Shown: one piece after another, positions 24,135-31,941 of the stretch
Layout: the number at the start of each line of letters is the position of its first letter
Numbering within the stretch: position 1 is the first letter of the stretch
Assembly (NCBI GenBank): GCA_964644705.1
Contig: CAZXYF010000012.1
Location: 1-32,725, forward strand
DNA from: CAZXYF01 sp964644705
Lineage (GTDB): Bacteria > Planctomycetota > Brocadiia > SM23-32
Length of the DNA: 32,725 bases
Direction of reading: 5' to 3'
Position numbers and translations under genes: made by a program
The notes under the pieces: model-generated
Seen by the model: the letters and a program-made list of their open reading frames with translations, nothing else
What the model was told of the DNA's origin: nothing
Database searches by the model: none

Positions 24135-24163
24135 ATTGTACGTCCCGTTTATCTCTGGGTCAA
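24135..24163 (-). promoter_or_regulatory. Promoter of the peptidase-HhH-uvrB group
   Basis: On the minus strand TTGACC (24163-24158) and TACAAT (24140-24135) are 17 bases apart, close to the sigma-70 consensus. The start codon at 24096 is about 32 bases downstream of the expected transcription start. Confidence 0.65.
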
Positions 24164-24171
24164 TGCAGCAC

Positions 24172-24201
24172 TTGCACCCCGCAGCAATGCGGACCTATAC
24201 T
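24172..24201 (+). promoter_or_regulatory. Promoter of the thioredoxin/CcdA-like gene
   Basis: TTGCAC (24172-24177) and TATACT (24196-24201) are 18 bases apart. The spacer contains the hairpin CCGCA-GCAA-TGCGG, a possible operator. It sits back-to-back with the minus-strand promoter at 24135-24163, whose -35 box is only eight bases away. Confidence 0.55.
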
Positions 24202-24250
24202 GATTTTTGCCGGAACTGATAGCTTCGCAACCAAAAGAGGAGCACCTCCC

Positions 24251-25429
24251 ATGCGTCGATTGCTGGTCGTTGCACTCATCTTTGGCGCGTTTTCCCCTGC
24301 ACTCCTCCCCGCTCCCGCCTCCTCCTCACACACCTCCGCCTCTTCCTTCCGGAACGTTGCTCCACATGAATGTGTTTTGCTGTATTTTTACAGGGCTGGA
24401 TGCGATGATTGTGCGCGGGTAAACAAGTTGCTCCAGAAATTTGAATCGTCCGACCCACATCTCCAGATCATAAAAATGAATATTATGGATCCCGGCGCGG
24501 CGTCCCTGAATGAGGGGTTATGCACGGATTTGAAACTGCCACCCGCCGAACACGGAGTCGCCCCTTCACTCTTTGGTGCTTCCCGCGCCCTCATCGACAC
24601 GGAGATCACCTCGCACTCTCTGTTGGAACTTATTCATGCTTCCCGCGGCAAAACACCTCCCTGGGCCGATGCCAGACTGCTCCGACGCCGCGGAAAGAAG
24701 TCCATGAAACGCCGCTACGATAAACTGACTCCAGTGATGGTTGTTGGGGCGGGTCTGGCCGATGGGATAAACCCGTGTGCATTCGCGGTCATCATATTTT
24801 TTCTGACCTACATGACCTACGTCGGCAAAACCAGAAAAGAAATCGTGCTTGCTGGCCTTCTGTACACGGCGGCGGTTTTTCTCACGTATCTGGCCATCGG
24901 CGTAGGGCTCCACCAAATCGTCTCCCTTGATACCCTGGCCACCACATGGTTCCGACGGGTCGCCTATATCATTCTTATAGGGCTACTTCTCCTCGCGAGC
25001 GCTCTGAGCATACGCGACGCACTGACCTGCCGGCGCGGCAACACCGATAATGTCAGGCTCAAACTACCTGATTCAATTAAGCGTCGCATTCGACTGCATA
25101 TCACTCGCCACACAAGACGGGGCATCACCATTCTGGGAGCTCTGTCACTGGGCGTCCTCGTTGCTCTGCTGGAATTCCCCTGCACAGGCCAGATATACAT
25201 CCCCATCATCACATACCTGTCCGTGCGTCCCGCCGGTGCTTTCGGATGGCTGCTTCTGTACAACTTCTGTTTTATCCTCCCGCTGATAATCGTCTTCCTG
25301 TGCGTGCTCGGGGGCACCTCCAGCGACACGATCAAAAAGCTCTTCCAGCGCCACCTGGCAAAAAGCAAATTCGCGATGGCCGGGGTGTTTTTCACCATGG
25401 CACTGATCCTGATGCTTACGTTTCCCTGA
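24251..25429 (+). CDS. Thioredoxin-fold/CcdA-like thiol-disulfide membrane protein
   Basis: A 392-residue protein that appears to carry reducing power across the inner membrane. Residues 1-29 look like a signal sequence. A thioredoxin-like domain follows with CxxC Cys51-Cys54 (AGCDDCARV) and a likely cis-proline at VAPSLFG. From about 160 there are six hydrophobic segments of the CcdA/DsbD type, with the paired active cysteines in NPCAF (Cys176) and EFPCTGQIY (Cys311). I choose ATG 24251 because AGAGGAG lies just before it; the frame is open to 24119, but the upstream part overlaps the promoter. The partners are unknown; cytochrome c maturation or periplasmic disulfide reduction are both possible. 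Confidence 0.85.
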   Translation: MRRLLVVALIFGAFSPALLPAPASSSHTSASSFRNVAPHECVLLYFYRAGCDDCARVNKLLQKFESSDPHLQIIKMNIMDPGAASLNEGLCTDLKLPPAEHGVAPSLFGASRALIDTEITSHSLLELIHASRGKTPPWADARLLRRRGKKSMKRRYDKLTPVMVVGAGLADGINPCAFAVIIFFLTYMTYVGKTRKEIVLAGLLYTAAVFLTYLAIGVGLHQIVSLDTLATTWFRRVAYIILIGLLLLASALSIRDALTCRRGNTDNVRLKLPDSIKRRIRLHITRHTRRGITILGALSLGVLVALLEFPCTGQIYIPIITYLSVRPAGAFGWLLLYNFCFILPLIIVFLCVLGGTSSDTIKKLFQRHLAKSKFAMAGVFFTMALILMLTFP

Positions 25430-25544
25430 ACCTCCCTGCTGACCAAAAGGTCCAGAAACGGGCTGATCCGTATGGACGGGGGTTGCGACGGGACGCACAG
25501 AGGGTACTCTTTAAAACAGACACGACGGAAAGAGAAGGTCAGCC

Positions 25545-26177
25545 ATGTTCAAAATAAGCAAATATATCCTGACAGTTTTAGTAGCGCTTTTCCTGGGGGG
25601 AGGGTCTGCTTCCGCTGGCACAGTTGTGCTCGATTCGGGAGCCCGGGTAAAAGGAAAAGTCACTGAGCGCAGGAACAAGGTCATGGTCGAAACAAAAGAC
25701 GGAACCCATAGCTTCCACAAGTCTTTGGTCAAGACCATAAACAGAAGCGCCATAAAGGATCCTGGGGCACCGGGCGTTTCGTCACAGGAGACTCCCGGCG
25801 CCGCGGTGGAACAAGAATCCGCTGGGTCCACAACAGAATCAGCAGAAGACCTCGGCCGGGGGTATGGACCGGTCAGAAAAGTAAAGTATATCTATGTGGT
25901 TTCTCCCAGTTACGTATCCCGCGTGGGTGATAGCGACCTGAAGGTCCAACGCACCACACACTACGTCAAAGGTTGGGACACAACGGGCGGGCGCGATGAG
26001 CCGGTTTTAGGCACCATCCGGAGCGGGACCTCGATAGGTGAAACCAGACGCGGTGGATTACGCTTTTCCCATACTGGCCGACCCCGTTTCCGAACTTTTT
26101 CGTGGGAAACCGATCAGGGCACGCGGAAGATACAGCTTCCCACTCAAACCAGGATCAGAGTGCGTAGAAGGAAATAA
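25545..26177 (+). CDS. Secreted protein of unknown function
   Basis: A 210-residue protein. Residues 1-24 are a typical Sec signal (basic start, LTVLVALFLGGG, then SASA-G). The mature N-terminus reads GTVVLDSGARVKGKVTERRN and is followed by an alternation of valine and charged residues ending in SLVKTINRS, like a small beta-domain often seen in secreted proteins (a G-x-V-x(n)-V-x-V pattern). A Ser/Glu/Gly-rich linker (about 75-105) leads to a basic C-terminal part that ends RIRVRRRK. ATG 25545 is preceded by GAGAAGG. It follows the CcdA-like gene by 115 bases with no terminator between, so co-transcription is possible. I do not recognise the family. Confidence 0.75.
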   Translation: MFKISKYILTVLVALFLGGGSASAGTVVLDSGARVKGKVTERRNKVMVETKDGTHSFHKSLVKTINRSAIKDPGAPGVSSQETPGAAVEQESAGSTTESAEDLGRGYGPVRKVKYIYVVSPSYVSRVGDSDLKVQRTTHYVKGWDTTGGRDEPVLGTIRSGTSIGETRRGGLRFSHTGRPRFRTFSWETDQGTRKIQLPTQTRIRVRRRK

Positions 26178-26331
26178 CACGCTTTGCCATCGGCCGGTTG
26201 GGATTGGACGGGACCAGCGTGAACATCCAGGATTCTTTCCGCGTTTGCTACGTACGCTGCTTTCTTTTCCAATGGAGAACGTAGGCGGACACGACAGCCG
26301 GTATGCAACCACACTCGATGGGAAAAAGATC

Positions 26332-27351
26332 ATGGTTCAGAAAAATAGAGAAGTTCGACTGGCCGCGCGACCGAAGGGCATGGTCGAAGAATCCGATTTC
26401 ACACACACCACCAGCGACGTTCCCGAACCCGAGGAGAATGAGGTGCTGGTCCAGACCAACTATCTCTCGGTGGATCCCTATATGCGGGGCTTGATTGGTC
26501 GCGGAACCTCCTATGCCGACCAGGTGGAAATCGACGCCGTCATGCCGGGCGATACCGTGGGGACCGTCCGGGATTCCCGTCATCCTGATTTTGATGAGGG
26601 TGACGTGGTCACCGGTTACTGGGGATGGTGTGAATATGCCACGCCGGAAGGGGATGATCTGGAAACCTTCGACACCTCCATTGCTCCAATGACCACCGCA
26701 TTAAGCGTGCTGGGAATGCCCGGCATGACTGCCTATTTTGGCCTGCTGGACGTGGGACAGCCACAGCCCGGCGAGACGGTTTTTGTCTCGGGGGCGGCCG
26801 GAGCCGTTGGTTCCACCGTGGGACAGATCGCCCGGATCAAAGGCTGCCACGTAACAGGATCGGCGGGCGCGCCGGAAAAAATCGAATGGATCACCGATGA
26901 GCTGGAATTTGATGGCGCCTTCAACTACAAGGAGACGTCCGAACGGCGGTATCTCACGGCCATCCGTGAGCTCTGTCCTGAGGGCATTGACGTCTATTTC
27001 GATAACGTCGGCGGACCAATCACCGACACCGTGTTTAAACTTATCAACGAAAAGGCGCGCATCGCGGTCTGCGGGCAGATCAGCCAGTACAATGCCACCA
27101 AGGCCCCTCAGGGCCCCCGAAAACTGTGGTATCTCATCACCAAACAGGCGCGTGCGGAAGGCTTCCTCGTTTACGACTACCAGGACCAGTGGCCCGAGGC
27201 GCGTCGTGAGATGGCTCAGTGGATGCAGCAGGGCAAACTGCAACACCGGGAAACGGTCACCAATGGCATCGAAAACGCCCCTGCGGCGTTCGTGGGCCTG
27301 TTCGAGGGTATAAACATCGGCAAACAGCTCGTCTGCGTTCACCAACCATAA
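26332..27351 (+). CDS. NADP-dependent MDR oxidoreductase (CurA/leukotriene B4 dehydrogenase type)
   Basis: A 339-residue medium-chain reductase without zinc ligands, of the group that reduces the double bond of alpha,beta-unsaturated carbonyls with NADPH. It shows LSVDPYMRG, GMPGMTAYFGL, the nucleotide-binding loop SGAAGAVGSTVGQIA and YFDNVGGPITD, all typical of this group. The end reads ENAPAAFVGLFEGINIGKQLV. The ATG at 26332 begins at the conserved start and has GGGAAAA upstream. The frame is open to 26038 but that part overlaps the previous gene. The physiological substrate cannot be told. It converges with the membrane protein at 27430. Confidence 0.9.
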   Translation: MVQKNREVRLAARPKGMVEESDFTHTTSDVPEPEENEVLVQTNYLSVDPYMRGLIGRGTSYADQVEIDAVMPGDTVGTVRDSRHPDFDEGDVVTGYWGWCEYATPEGDDLETFDTSIAPMTTALSVLGMPGMTAYFGLLDVGQPQPGETVFVSGAAGAVGSTVGQIARIKGCHVTGSAGAPEKIEWITDELEFDGAFNYKETSERRYLTAIRELCPEGIDVYFDNVGGPITDTVFKLINEKARIAVCGQISQYNATKAPQGPRKLWYLITKQARAEGFLVYDYQDQWPEARREMAQWMQQGKLQHRETVTNGIENAPAAFVGLFEGINIGKQLVCVHQP

Positions 27352-27429
27352 AGACAACCCCGCCGAGACCTCGTAACGCAAGCATACATCACGAGCGTGG
27401 AACATTCAGCACGTGTTACGATGGGCCAA

Positions 27430-28089
27430 TCACGCACTCTCGGGCGTCGCGCCGGCCTCTCCGACGAGTGCCCGGTATATGTGTCCAGCTGAGATGCCCA
27501 GCACCGGAGCGACAATCAACAGACCGAGCCCGAGCGGAATCGCACCAAGGATGGACAAACCAATGCCGGCAAGACCCCAGAGAAATATCGGACCAAGATT
27601 CCCCTTCGTGGCGCCGTATGAAGCCTTGATGGCAGGGATCGCATCCAGATCCTGATCAACAACAAACCAGAGGGCGAGAAATGTGAACATGGCGGCGAAA
27701 ATGCCAGGGACGATTAACAGCAGGGTCCCCACCACTACGAGGATGCCGACAAGAATCTGCGCGATAACTCCCTGAACGAGTTTATCCCCCTGACTGAACA
27801 AATCTCCCACCTCGGCACTCTCGTTCCGGGATATCTTCAAAAATATACTGATCATCCCCATGGTAAAGAAAACCTGAACAACCACGTTCACCAGCTGCAT
27901 GATTAACGAAAGAACCGCCCCGACCACCCCACTCCCCGTTGCCGCCGCCAGCCCACCCACGACGAGTTGAAGAATGAGACTGACGACCATGGTGATGGCA
28001 AACGCCACAATGAAGGCACCGATACACACACCTACGTTGTTCTTGAAACCATTCCAGCCCTTCCCGAGAACGTCTCCGACTTGAAACAT
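27430..28089 (-). CDS. Polytopic membrane protein, DUF975-like
   Basis: A 219-residue protein starting MFQVGDVLGKGWNGFKNNVG with about five to six hydrophobic segments, from VCIGAFIVAFAITMVVSLILQ through the last one near LGLLIVAPVLGISAGHIY. Gly, Val and Leu dominate. A small charged loop (ISRNESAEVGDLFSQGDK) lies between segments. The layout, with a cytoplasmic N-terminal helix before the membrane part and a repeated TM-loop pattern, resembles DUF975-type proteins; this is a loose likeness only. ATG 28089 has GGGAG ten bases upstream. The frame is open to 28209, but those residues look non-coding. Confidence 0.75.
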   Translation of the reverse strand: MFQVGDVLGKGWNGFKNNVGVCIGAFIVAFAITMVVSLILQLVVGGLAAATGSGVVGAVLSLIMQLVNVVVQVFFTMGMISIFLKISRNESAEVGDLFSQGDKLVQGVIAQILVGILVVVGTLLLIVPGIFAAMFTFLALWFVVDQDLDAIPAIKASYGATKGNLGPIFLWGLAGIGLSILGAIPLGLGLLIVAPVLGISAGHIYRALVGEAGATPESA

Positions 28090-28163
28090 AATTGCCCGCT
28101 CCCTGTCTAACTTGAAACGAATGCGATTCCAGAAAACATGAAACCATCTGCCCGACTCTCTGC

Positions 28164-28193
28164 AATATATACATTTCCATCCAAACAATGCAA
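28164..28193 (-). promoter_or_regulatory. Weak candidate promoter of the membrane protein gene
   Basis: TTGCAT (28193-28188) and TATATT (28169-28164) are 18 bases apart on the minus strand. The -10 is good; the -35 is poor. The gene starts 75 bases downstream. Confidence 0.3.
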
Positions 28194-28356
28194 CCGCAGG
28201 TCCAAACATTAGAACTTATAAAACAGTAACTCATAACTTTTCGCTGACACGGAGAATGCCCCGGGAACCGGAGGATCAGGTGGATGCCTGCCGCCATAAT
28301 CCCTTCCCGGGCGAGGGTATTGCATGGGCCAAAAAATGCTTGCAGAACGGTAGCCA

Positions 28357-28372
28357 CCTCACGCAAGTGAGG
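28357..28372. other. Six-bp hairpin with a GCAA tetraloop
   Basis: CCTCAC pairs perfectly with GTGAGG around GCAA on the plus strand. It lies 42 bases downstream of the Rrf2 gene stop in transcript direction, where the loop reads TTGC. No T-run follows, so it is not a clear terminator. Confidence 0.4.
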
Positions 28373-28414
28373 GCAGCGATCCAGCACCTTCACATCTTTC
28401 CCGTTCGGAACTAA

Positions 28415-28822
28415 TCATTTTTCAGTGCGGTCGAGAAAAGCCTTCAAACTGATGTTGGACAGCAGATCCCGCTTCGCCTCGTCCAGCTCCCTCGTCAGCC
28501 ACCTCAAAGCTTCCGCATATCCGGATTCCGGGCGGTCGCGGCGTCGGCGTCCGTCGCCATGCTCCTCCACCGCGGCTATTACCTCCGCCACGCTGATCAT
28601 ATCCGGCTGCCGCATCAGGCGGTACCCCCCGGTCGGGCCTTTTTCGCTTTTCACCAGCATGTGAGTCCGCAGTTTACGCAGAATTTGCCCCAGATATTTC
28701 TCCGGTGCCCCCGTCCGTTCCGCGATGTCCCGCGCCTTAACCGTCGCGTCGGGCGAGTAATTCTCCGCCAGATCCAGCGCGGCAAGCAAAGCGTACTCCA
28801 TCTCACTGCTCAGCAAATACAC
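28415..28822 (-). CDS. Rrf2-family transcription regulator without cysteines
   Basis: A 135-residue winged-helix regulator. The N-terminus (YLLSSEMEYALLAALDLAEN), the recognition part (TGAPEKYLGQILRKLR) and the wing (VKSEKGPTGGYRLMRQPDMISVAEVI) are typical of Rrf2 proteins such as IscR, NsrR and CymR. There is no cysteine at all, so it cannot bind the Fe-S cluster used by IscR and NsrR; it must sense something else or act through a partner, as CymR does. The start is GTG 28822, supported by AAGGAG seven bases upstream. It lies alone, 143 bases after the DinG-type gene. The target genes are not known. Confidence 0.9.
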   Translation of the reverse strand: MYLLSSEMEYALLAALDLAENYSPDATVKARDIAERTGAPEKYLGQILRKLRTHMLVKSEKGPTGGYRLMRQPDMISVAEVIAAVEEHGDGRRRRDRPESGYAEALRWLTRELDEAKRDLLSNISLKAFLDRTEK

Positions 28823-28919
28823 GTCCGTCTCCTTACGATAGTCTTACATACCCCGATTCGCATTTATATGGGGCTGTGACGACTCTTTGTGGTTCCTATC
28901 CCGGGTTGTAGAGTCTCAG

Positions 28920-28947
28920 ATTACACAAAACGGCCGGGCGAAAACAA
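28920..28947 (-). promoter_or_regulatory. Weak candidate promoter of the Rrf2 gene
   Basis: TTGTTT (28947-28942) and TGTAAT (28925-28920) are 16 bases apart on the minus strand. The -10 matches at five of six bases, the -35 at three. It starts inside the gap after the DinG-type gene, about 98 bases before the Rrf2 GTG. Confidence 0.3.
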
Positions 28948-28965
28948 CTCAACCAATCAATCCGA

Positions 28966-31839
28966 TCACGCGTCCGGGCTACGCAGAAATTGTTCCACAT
29001 CGCTCAGCAACGCCGGTTTGTTCTTATACACCTGGTGACGGGTGGGGAGATCGTGCGTGAAGCTGCGCCCATACGATTTGGTCACCAGGCGTTTGTCGGT
29101 CACCACAATCACACCCCGGTCATTCCGGTGGCGAATCAGGCGGCCAAACCCCTGCCGAAACGTGATCACCGCCTCCGGCAGCGTGTAGTGTCCGAACGGG
29201 TTGATGCCCCTCGCTTTCAGATACTCCATTCTCCCCCGCACGAGCGGTTCAGTGAACACGTGGAACGGCAATTTGGTCAGCACCAGGCAACTCAATGCCT
29301 CGCCGGACACATCGACCCCCTCCCAGAAGCTCTGCGTGCCCAGCAACACCGAGCCTTTCATCTTGCGGAAAAGATTCGTGATTGCACCACGACTGCCGTC
29401 GCGTCCCTGGGCCAGCACCGGCACTCCCACGCGCTCCAGCGGTCGTTTGATGTTGTCGTACACCGCATTCAACAAGGAATACGACGTAAAAAGCACCAGC
29501 GCGCGCCCGTTGGTGGTGCGCAGCAGATCCCGCAGAAACGACGACAACTCCTGATCATACACCTGGTCTCGTCGTCCTCCGGCGTCCGGTAGGAACGTCG
29601 GCACACCGATCATCGTCTGGCGATCGTAGTTGAACGGCGACCCCACTGCGGCGCACCACAGCTCGGTCTCGGACATATCCTCCGCACCGAGCCGTTCGCG
29701 CATGTAATCGAACGTCTCGCCCACCCGCATGGTGGCCGAGGTGAGGATGACGCTGCGTTTATCCCCGAAAAAATAATCCTTGAAGAAACTGCCCACCTCC
29801 ATCGGGGCTGCATGGAGTGAATAATACGTCCGCATCTTCTTCTGCTGACGCTCCAGCCAGTAAACGTAATCGTCTTGCTCCTGCGCCAGGCAGAACTGCA
29901 ATTCCTCCACAGCATCCGACAGCCGATTGGCCTGCGAGCGAAGATCCCGCGCCAGTTCCTCCGCTTTCTCCATCTTCTCCTTATTCAGCTCAAGACACTC
30001 CGCCAGATCGTCGATCCGACTGTTCAACCGCCTGACCGACTCGGCCACCGCCTCCGCCGATTCTCCCGTCGGGCTGTCCAGCGACACCTCCGGTTTACAC
30101 TCCTCCAGCATGATCTTGTCTTCATAATGCGGCACTGGCTCAAATGGGTCGGCCAGAGTCGAAAAACAATCACGCACCGCATCCACCACCGAATCCACAT
30201 ACTCGATCACCCCCCGGGCAAGATCGTTCACCGTATCCCTGCTCAGCGCTCCCGATTCAGGCAACTCCTTGTTGGCCATCGACATGATGGTGGCAATCAT
30301 CCCGGAACCGGATCCATCTTTCCGGGATCGCCAGAGGCGGTTGGTCACCCGATAGAAGCTCAAATTGTTCGATTCCGCCGCCAGAGCGTTCGTTGCAATA
30401 TCCTCAACGTTGTGCGCCTCATCAAAAATAAGACATCGGTGTTCCGGTAAAATGGGCTTGTCCAGCCCGATCTCGGAGAAAAGGAGCGAGTGGTTCACCA
30501 CGATTATATCGGCCAGCTGGGCCAGGGTGCGGGCGCGCAGCATGAAACAGCTTTTCCTGTGCGGACATGCCCTGCCCGTACATTCGTCCCCCGAGCTGGT
30601 CACCCGCGGAACCAGCGGAAAGGCATTCTCATCCCGCAACAACCCCCGGCACTCGGCCAGATCACCCGACTCGGTTCGGGCGGCCCATACGATCAGCGGC
30701 AGAAGGGCCACCATTTGTTCGGGATTCGGCAATTCTCGCTCAAAATACTGCAGCAGATGAAGGAACCGCCGCACGCACAGATAGTTGCGACGCCCCTTCA
30801 GGAGGGCTCCTTCAAATCGTTCGCCGAACAAACCACGCAAAAACGGCAGATCCTTGTGGTAGAGCTGTTCCTGCAGATTCTTGGTGTTGGTGGATATAAC
30901 GACCTTGTCGTCATTCTGCTTCGCCCACGCAATAGCGGGTATCAGGTAGGCCATGGATTTCCCCGTGCCGGTCCCCGCCTCAAACATGAGATGATACGGA
31001 GTGCTGAACGCCTGGCAGCATTCCACCACCATCTCCATCTGCTCATCACGCTGTTCATATCCCGGCAGATGTCGCCCGATCGCCCCGTCCGGCTTGAACA
31101 TGTCGCATATCTTATCCAGATCCAGCTCCTCGTCGCCCGGTTCGGGTCGCTCATATTCCTGGGCGCGCCCGAACAGATCGGTGTGGTCGGGAAAGACCGA
31201 GGACATGTCGGATGACCCCCGACTGGCGGACAGCTGGAATCCGGATTTGCTGTTCGCCGCCCGGGCCAGGGGGCGTGTTATGGAGGAGTTGGCGATGTCG
31301 GCCACCTGATGAAGCATTTCCAGCACCGTGCCCGGCAGCTCCGTGAGCTCTTCCAGCAAAACGTTCCACACCTCCACGGTGAGTCGGGCCAGATTGAGCG
31401 CCCGATGCATCTCCGGCTGTTCCAGCCCCAGCTCCTCCGCGATGCCGGTGAGCGAATAATCCGAACAGGCCGGTTTCACCACCCGGGCCAGCTGCTGGCT
31501 ATCGAGTATGACGTCCGGAGGATGGGTGTAGTCAGCCTCCAGAAAATTGGTGAACTTCTCCGCCCCGTGGACCACCACCGCACCGGATCCGCCGAGATAA
31601 TCCGTCAGTTCGCCCAGGATCTTTTTCGGCGGTGGATGTCCTTTGACACGCGCCTCGTCGATGCCGGTCATGCGCTGGACAGCGAGTGGGATATCATCGG
31701 GTTTGGACATGGCCGAAAAACGGTCCTGTTCTTCATCATCTTCCCGCCGTACAGCAGCCACCTCCAGCACCTGATCGTCGTCGGGGATAGGGCCGGTGGT
31801 AAGAATCGCAGCAAACTGAAGTGTGTCGTTCTGGGGCAT
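28966..31839 (-). CDS. DinG-type Fe-S helicase with an inactive exonuclease domain
   Basis: A 957-residue superfamily 2 (XPD-like) 5'-3' helicase. Walker A AGTGTGKS is at 288-295 and the DEAH box at 473-476. The four cysteines that hold the Fe-S cluster are Cys355 (RNYLC), Cys420, Cys425 and Cys431. Later motifs are ILTSATM, QSFWEGVDV and FRQGFGRLIRH. Residues 1-165 keep the shape of a DnaQ-type exonuclease, but the four catalytic acids are replaced (Ala11, Leu13, Phe96, Leu150); only His145 remains. A coiled, charged stretch is seen near the middle (SVRRLNSRIDDLAECLELNK). ATG 31839 has no strong ribosome binding site. It probably acts in DNA repair or replication restart. DinG with an exonuclease domain is known in Firmicutes. 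Confidence 0.9.
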   Translation of the reverse strand: MPQNDTLQFAAILTTGPIPDDDQVLEVAAVRREDDEEQDRFSAMSKPDDIPLAVQRMTGIDEARVKGHPPPKKILGELTDYLGGSGAVVVHGAEKFTNFLEADYTHPPDVILDSQQLARVVKPACSDYSLTGIAEELGLEQPEMHRALNLARLTVEVWNVLLEELTELPGTVLEMLHQVADIANSSITRPLARAANSKSGFQLSASRGSSDMSSVFPDHTDLFGRAQEYERPEPGDEELDLDKICDMFKPDGAIGRHLPGYEQRDEQMEMVVECCQAFSTPYHLMFEAGTGTGKSMAYLIPAIAWAKQNDDKVVISTNTKNLQEQLYHKDLPFLRGLFGERFEGALLKGRRNYLCVRRFLHLLQYFERELPNPEQMVALLPLIVWAARTESGDLAECRGLLRDENAFPLVPRVTSSGDECTGRACPHRKSCFMLRARTLAQLADIIVVNHSLLFSEIGLDKPILPEHRCLIFDEAHNVEDIATNALAAESNNLSFYRVTNRLWRSRKDGSGSGMIATIMSMANKELPESGALSRDTVNDLARGVIEYVDSVVDAVRDCFSTLADPFEPVPHYEDKIMLEECKPEVSLDSPTGESAEAVAESVRRLNSRIDDLAECLELNKEKMEKAEELARDLRSQANRLSDAVEELQFCLAQEQDDYVYWLERQQKKMRTYYSLHAAPMEVGSFFKDYFFGDKRSVILTSATMRVGETFDYMRERLGAEDMSETELWCAAVGSPFNYDRQTMIGVPTFLPDAGGRRDQVYDQELSSFLRDLLRTTNGRALVLFTSYSLLNAVYDNIKRPLERVGVPVLAQGRDGSRGAITNLFRKMKGSVLLGTQSFWEGVDVSGEALSCLVLTKLPFHVFTEPLVRGRMEYLKARGINPFGHYTLPEAVITFRQGFGRLIRHRNDRGVIVVTDKRLVTKSYGRSFTHDLPTRHQVYKNKPALLSDVEQFLRSPDA

Positions 31840-31874
31840 GAATAACTTCGCGAAAAAGGATCGTTGAACACTGT

Positions 31875-31903
31875 ATGGTATCGCCAGAGCAGATTTGCGT
31901 AAA
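31875..31903 (-). promoter_or_regulatory. Candidate promoter of the DinG-type gene
   Basis: TTTACG (31903-31898) and TACCAT (31880-31875) are 17 bases apart on the minus strand; each matches the consensus at four of six bases. It lies in the 102-base gap after the DUF502 gene. No LexA-type box was recognised. Confidence 0.35.
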
Positions 31904-31941
31904 CCTCAGCTGCCTGCGCCCCGGAATAGTGTCTCTCGCAA

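Larger units (their letters stand above)
28090..28414. other. Gene-free interval upstream of the membrane protein
   Basis: These 325 bases hold no gene I can support. A minus-strand frame begins at ATG 28393 (MKVLDRCPHLREVATVLQAF) and runs on over the membrane gene, but it has no good ribosome binding site and shows no conserved family. A neat hairpin, CCTCAC-GCAA-GTGAGG, is at 28357-28372. A possible promoter for the membrane protein is at 28164-28193 (TTGCAT, 18 bases, TATATT on the minus strand; weak). The stretch 28220-28390 might be a dispersed repeat, but this cannot be tested in one window. Confidence 0.5.

Noticed and set aside
26038..26331. Upstream extension of the MDR oxidoreductase
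   Set aside because: It overlaps the preceding gene and lies outside the conserved start.
27782..28393. A 203-codon minus-strand frame over the membrane protein gene
   Set aside because: It overlaps the well-supported membrane gene in another frame and has no recognised motif.
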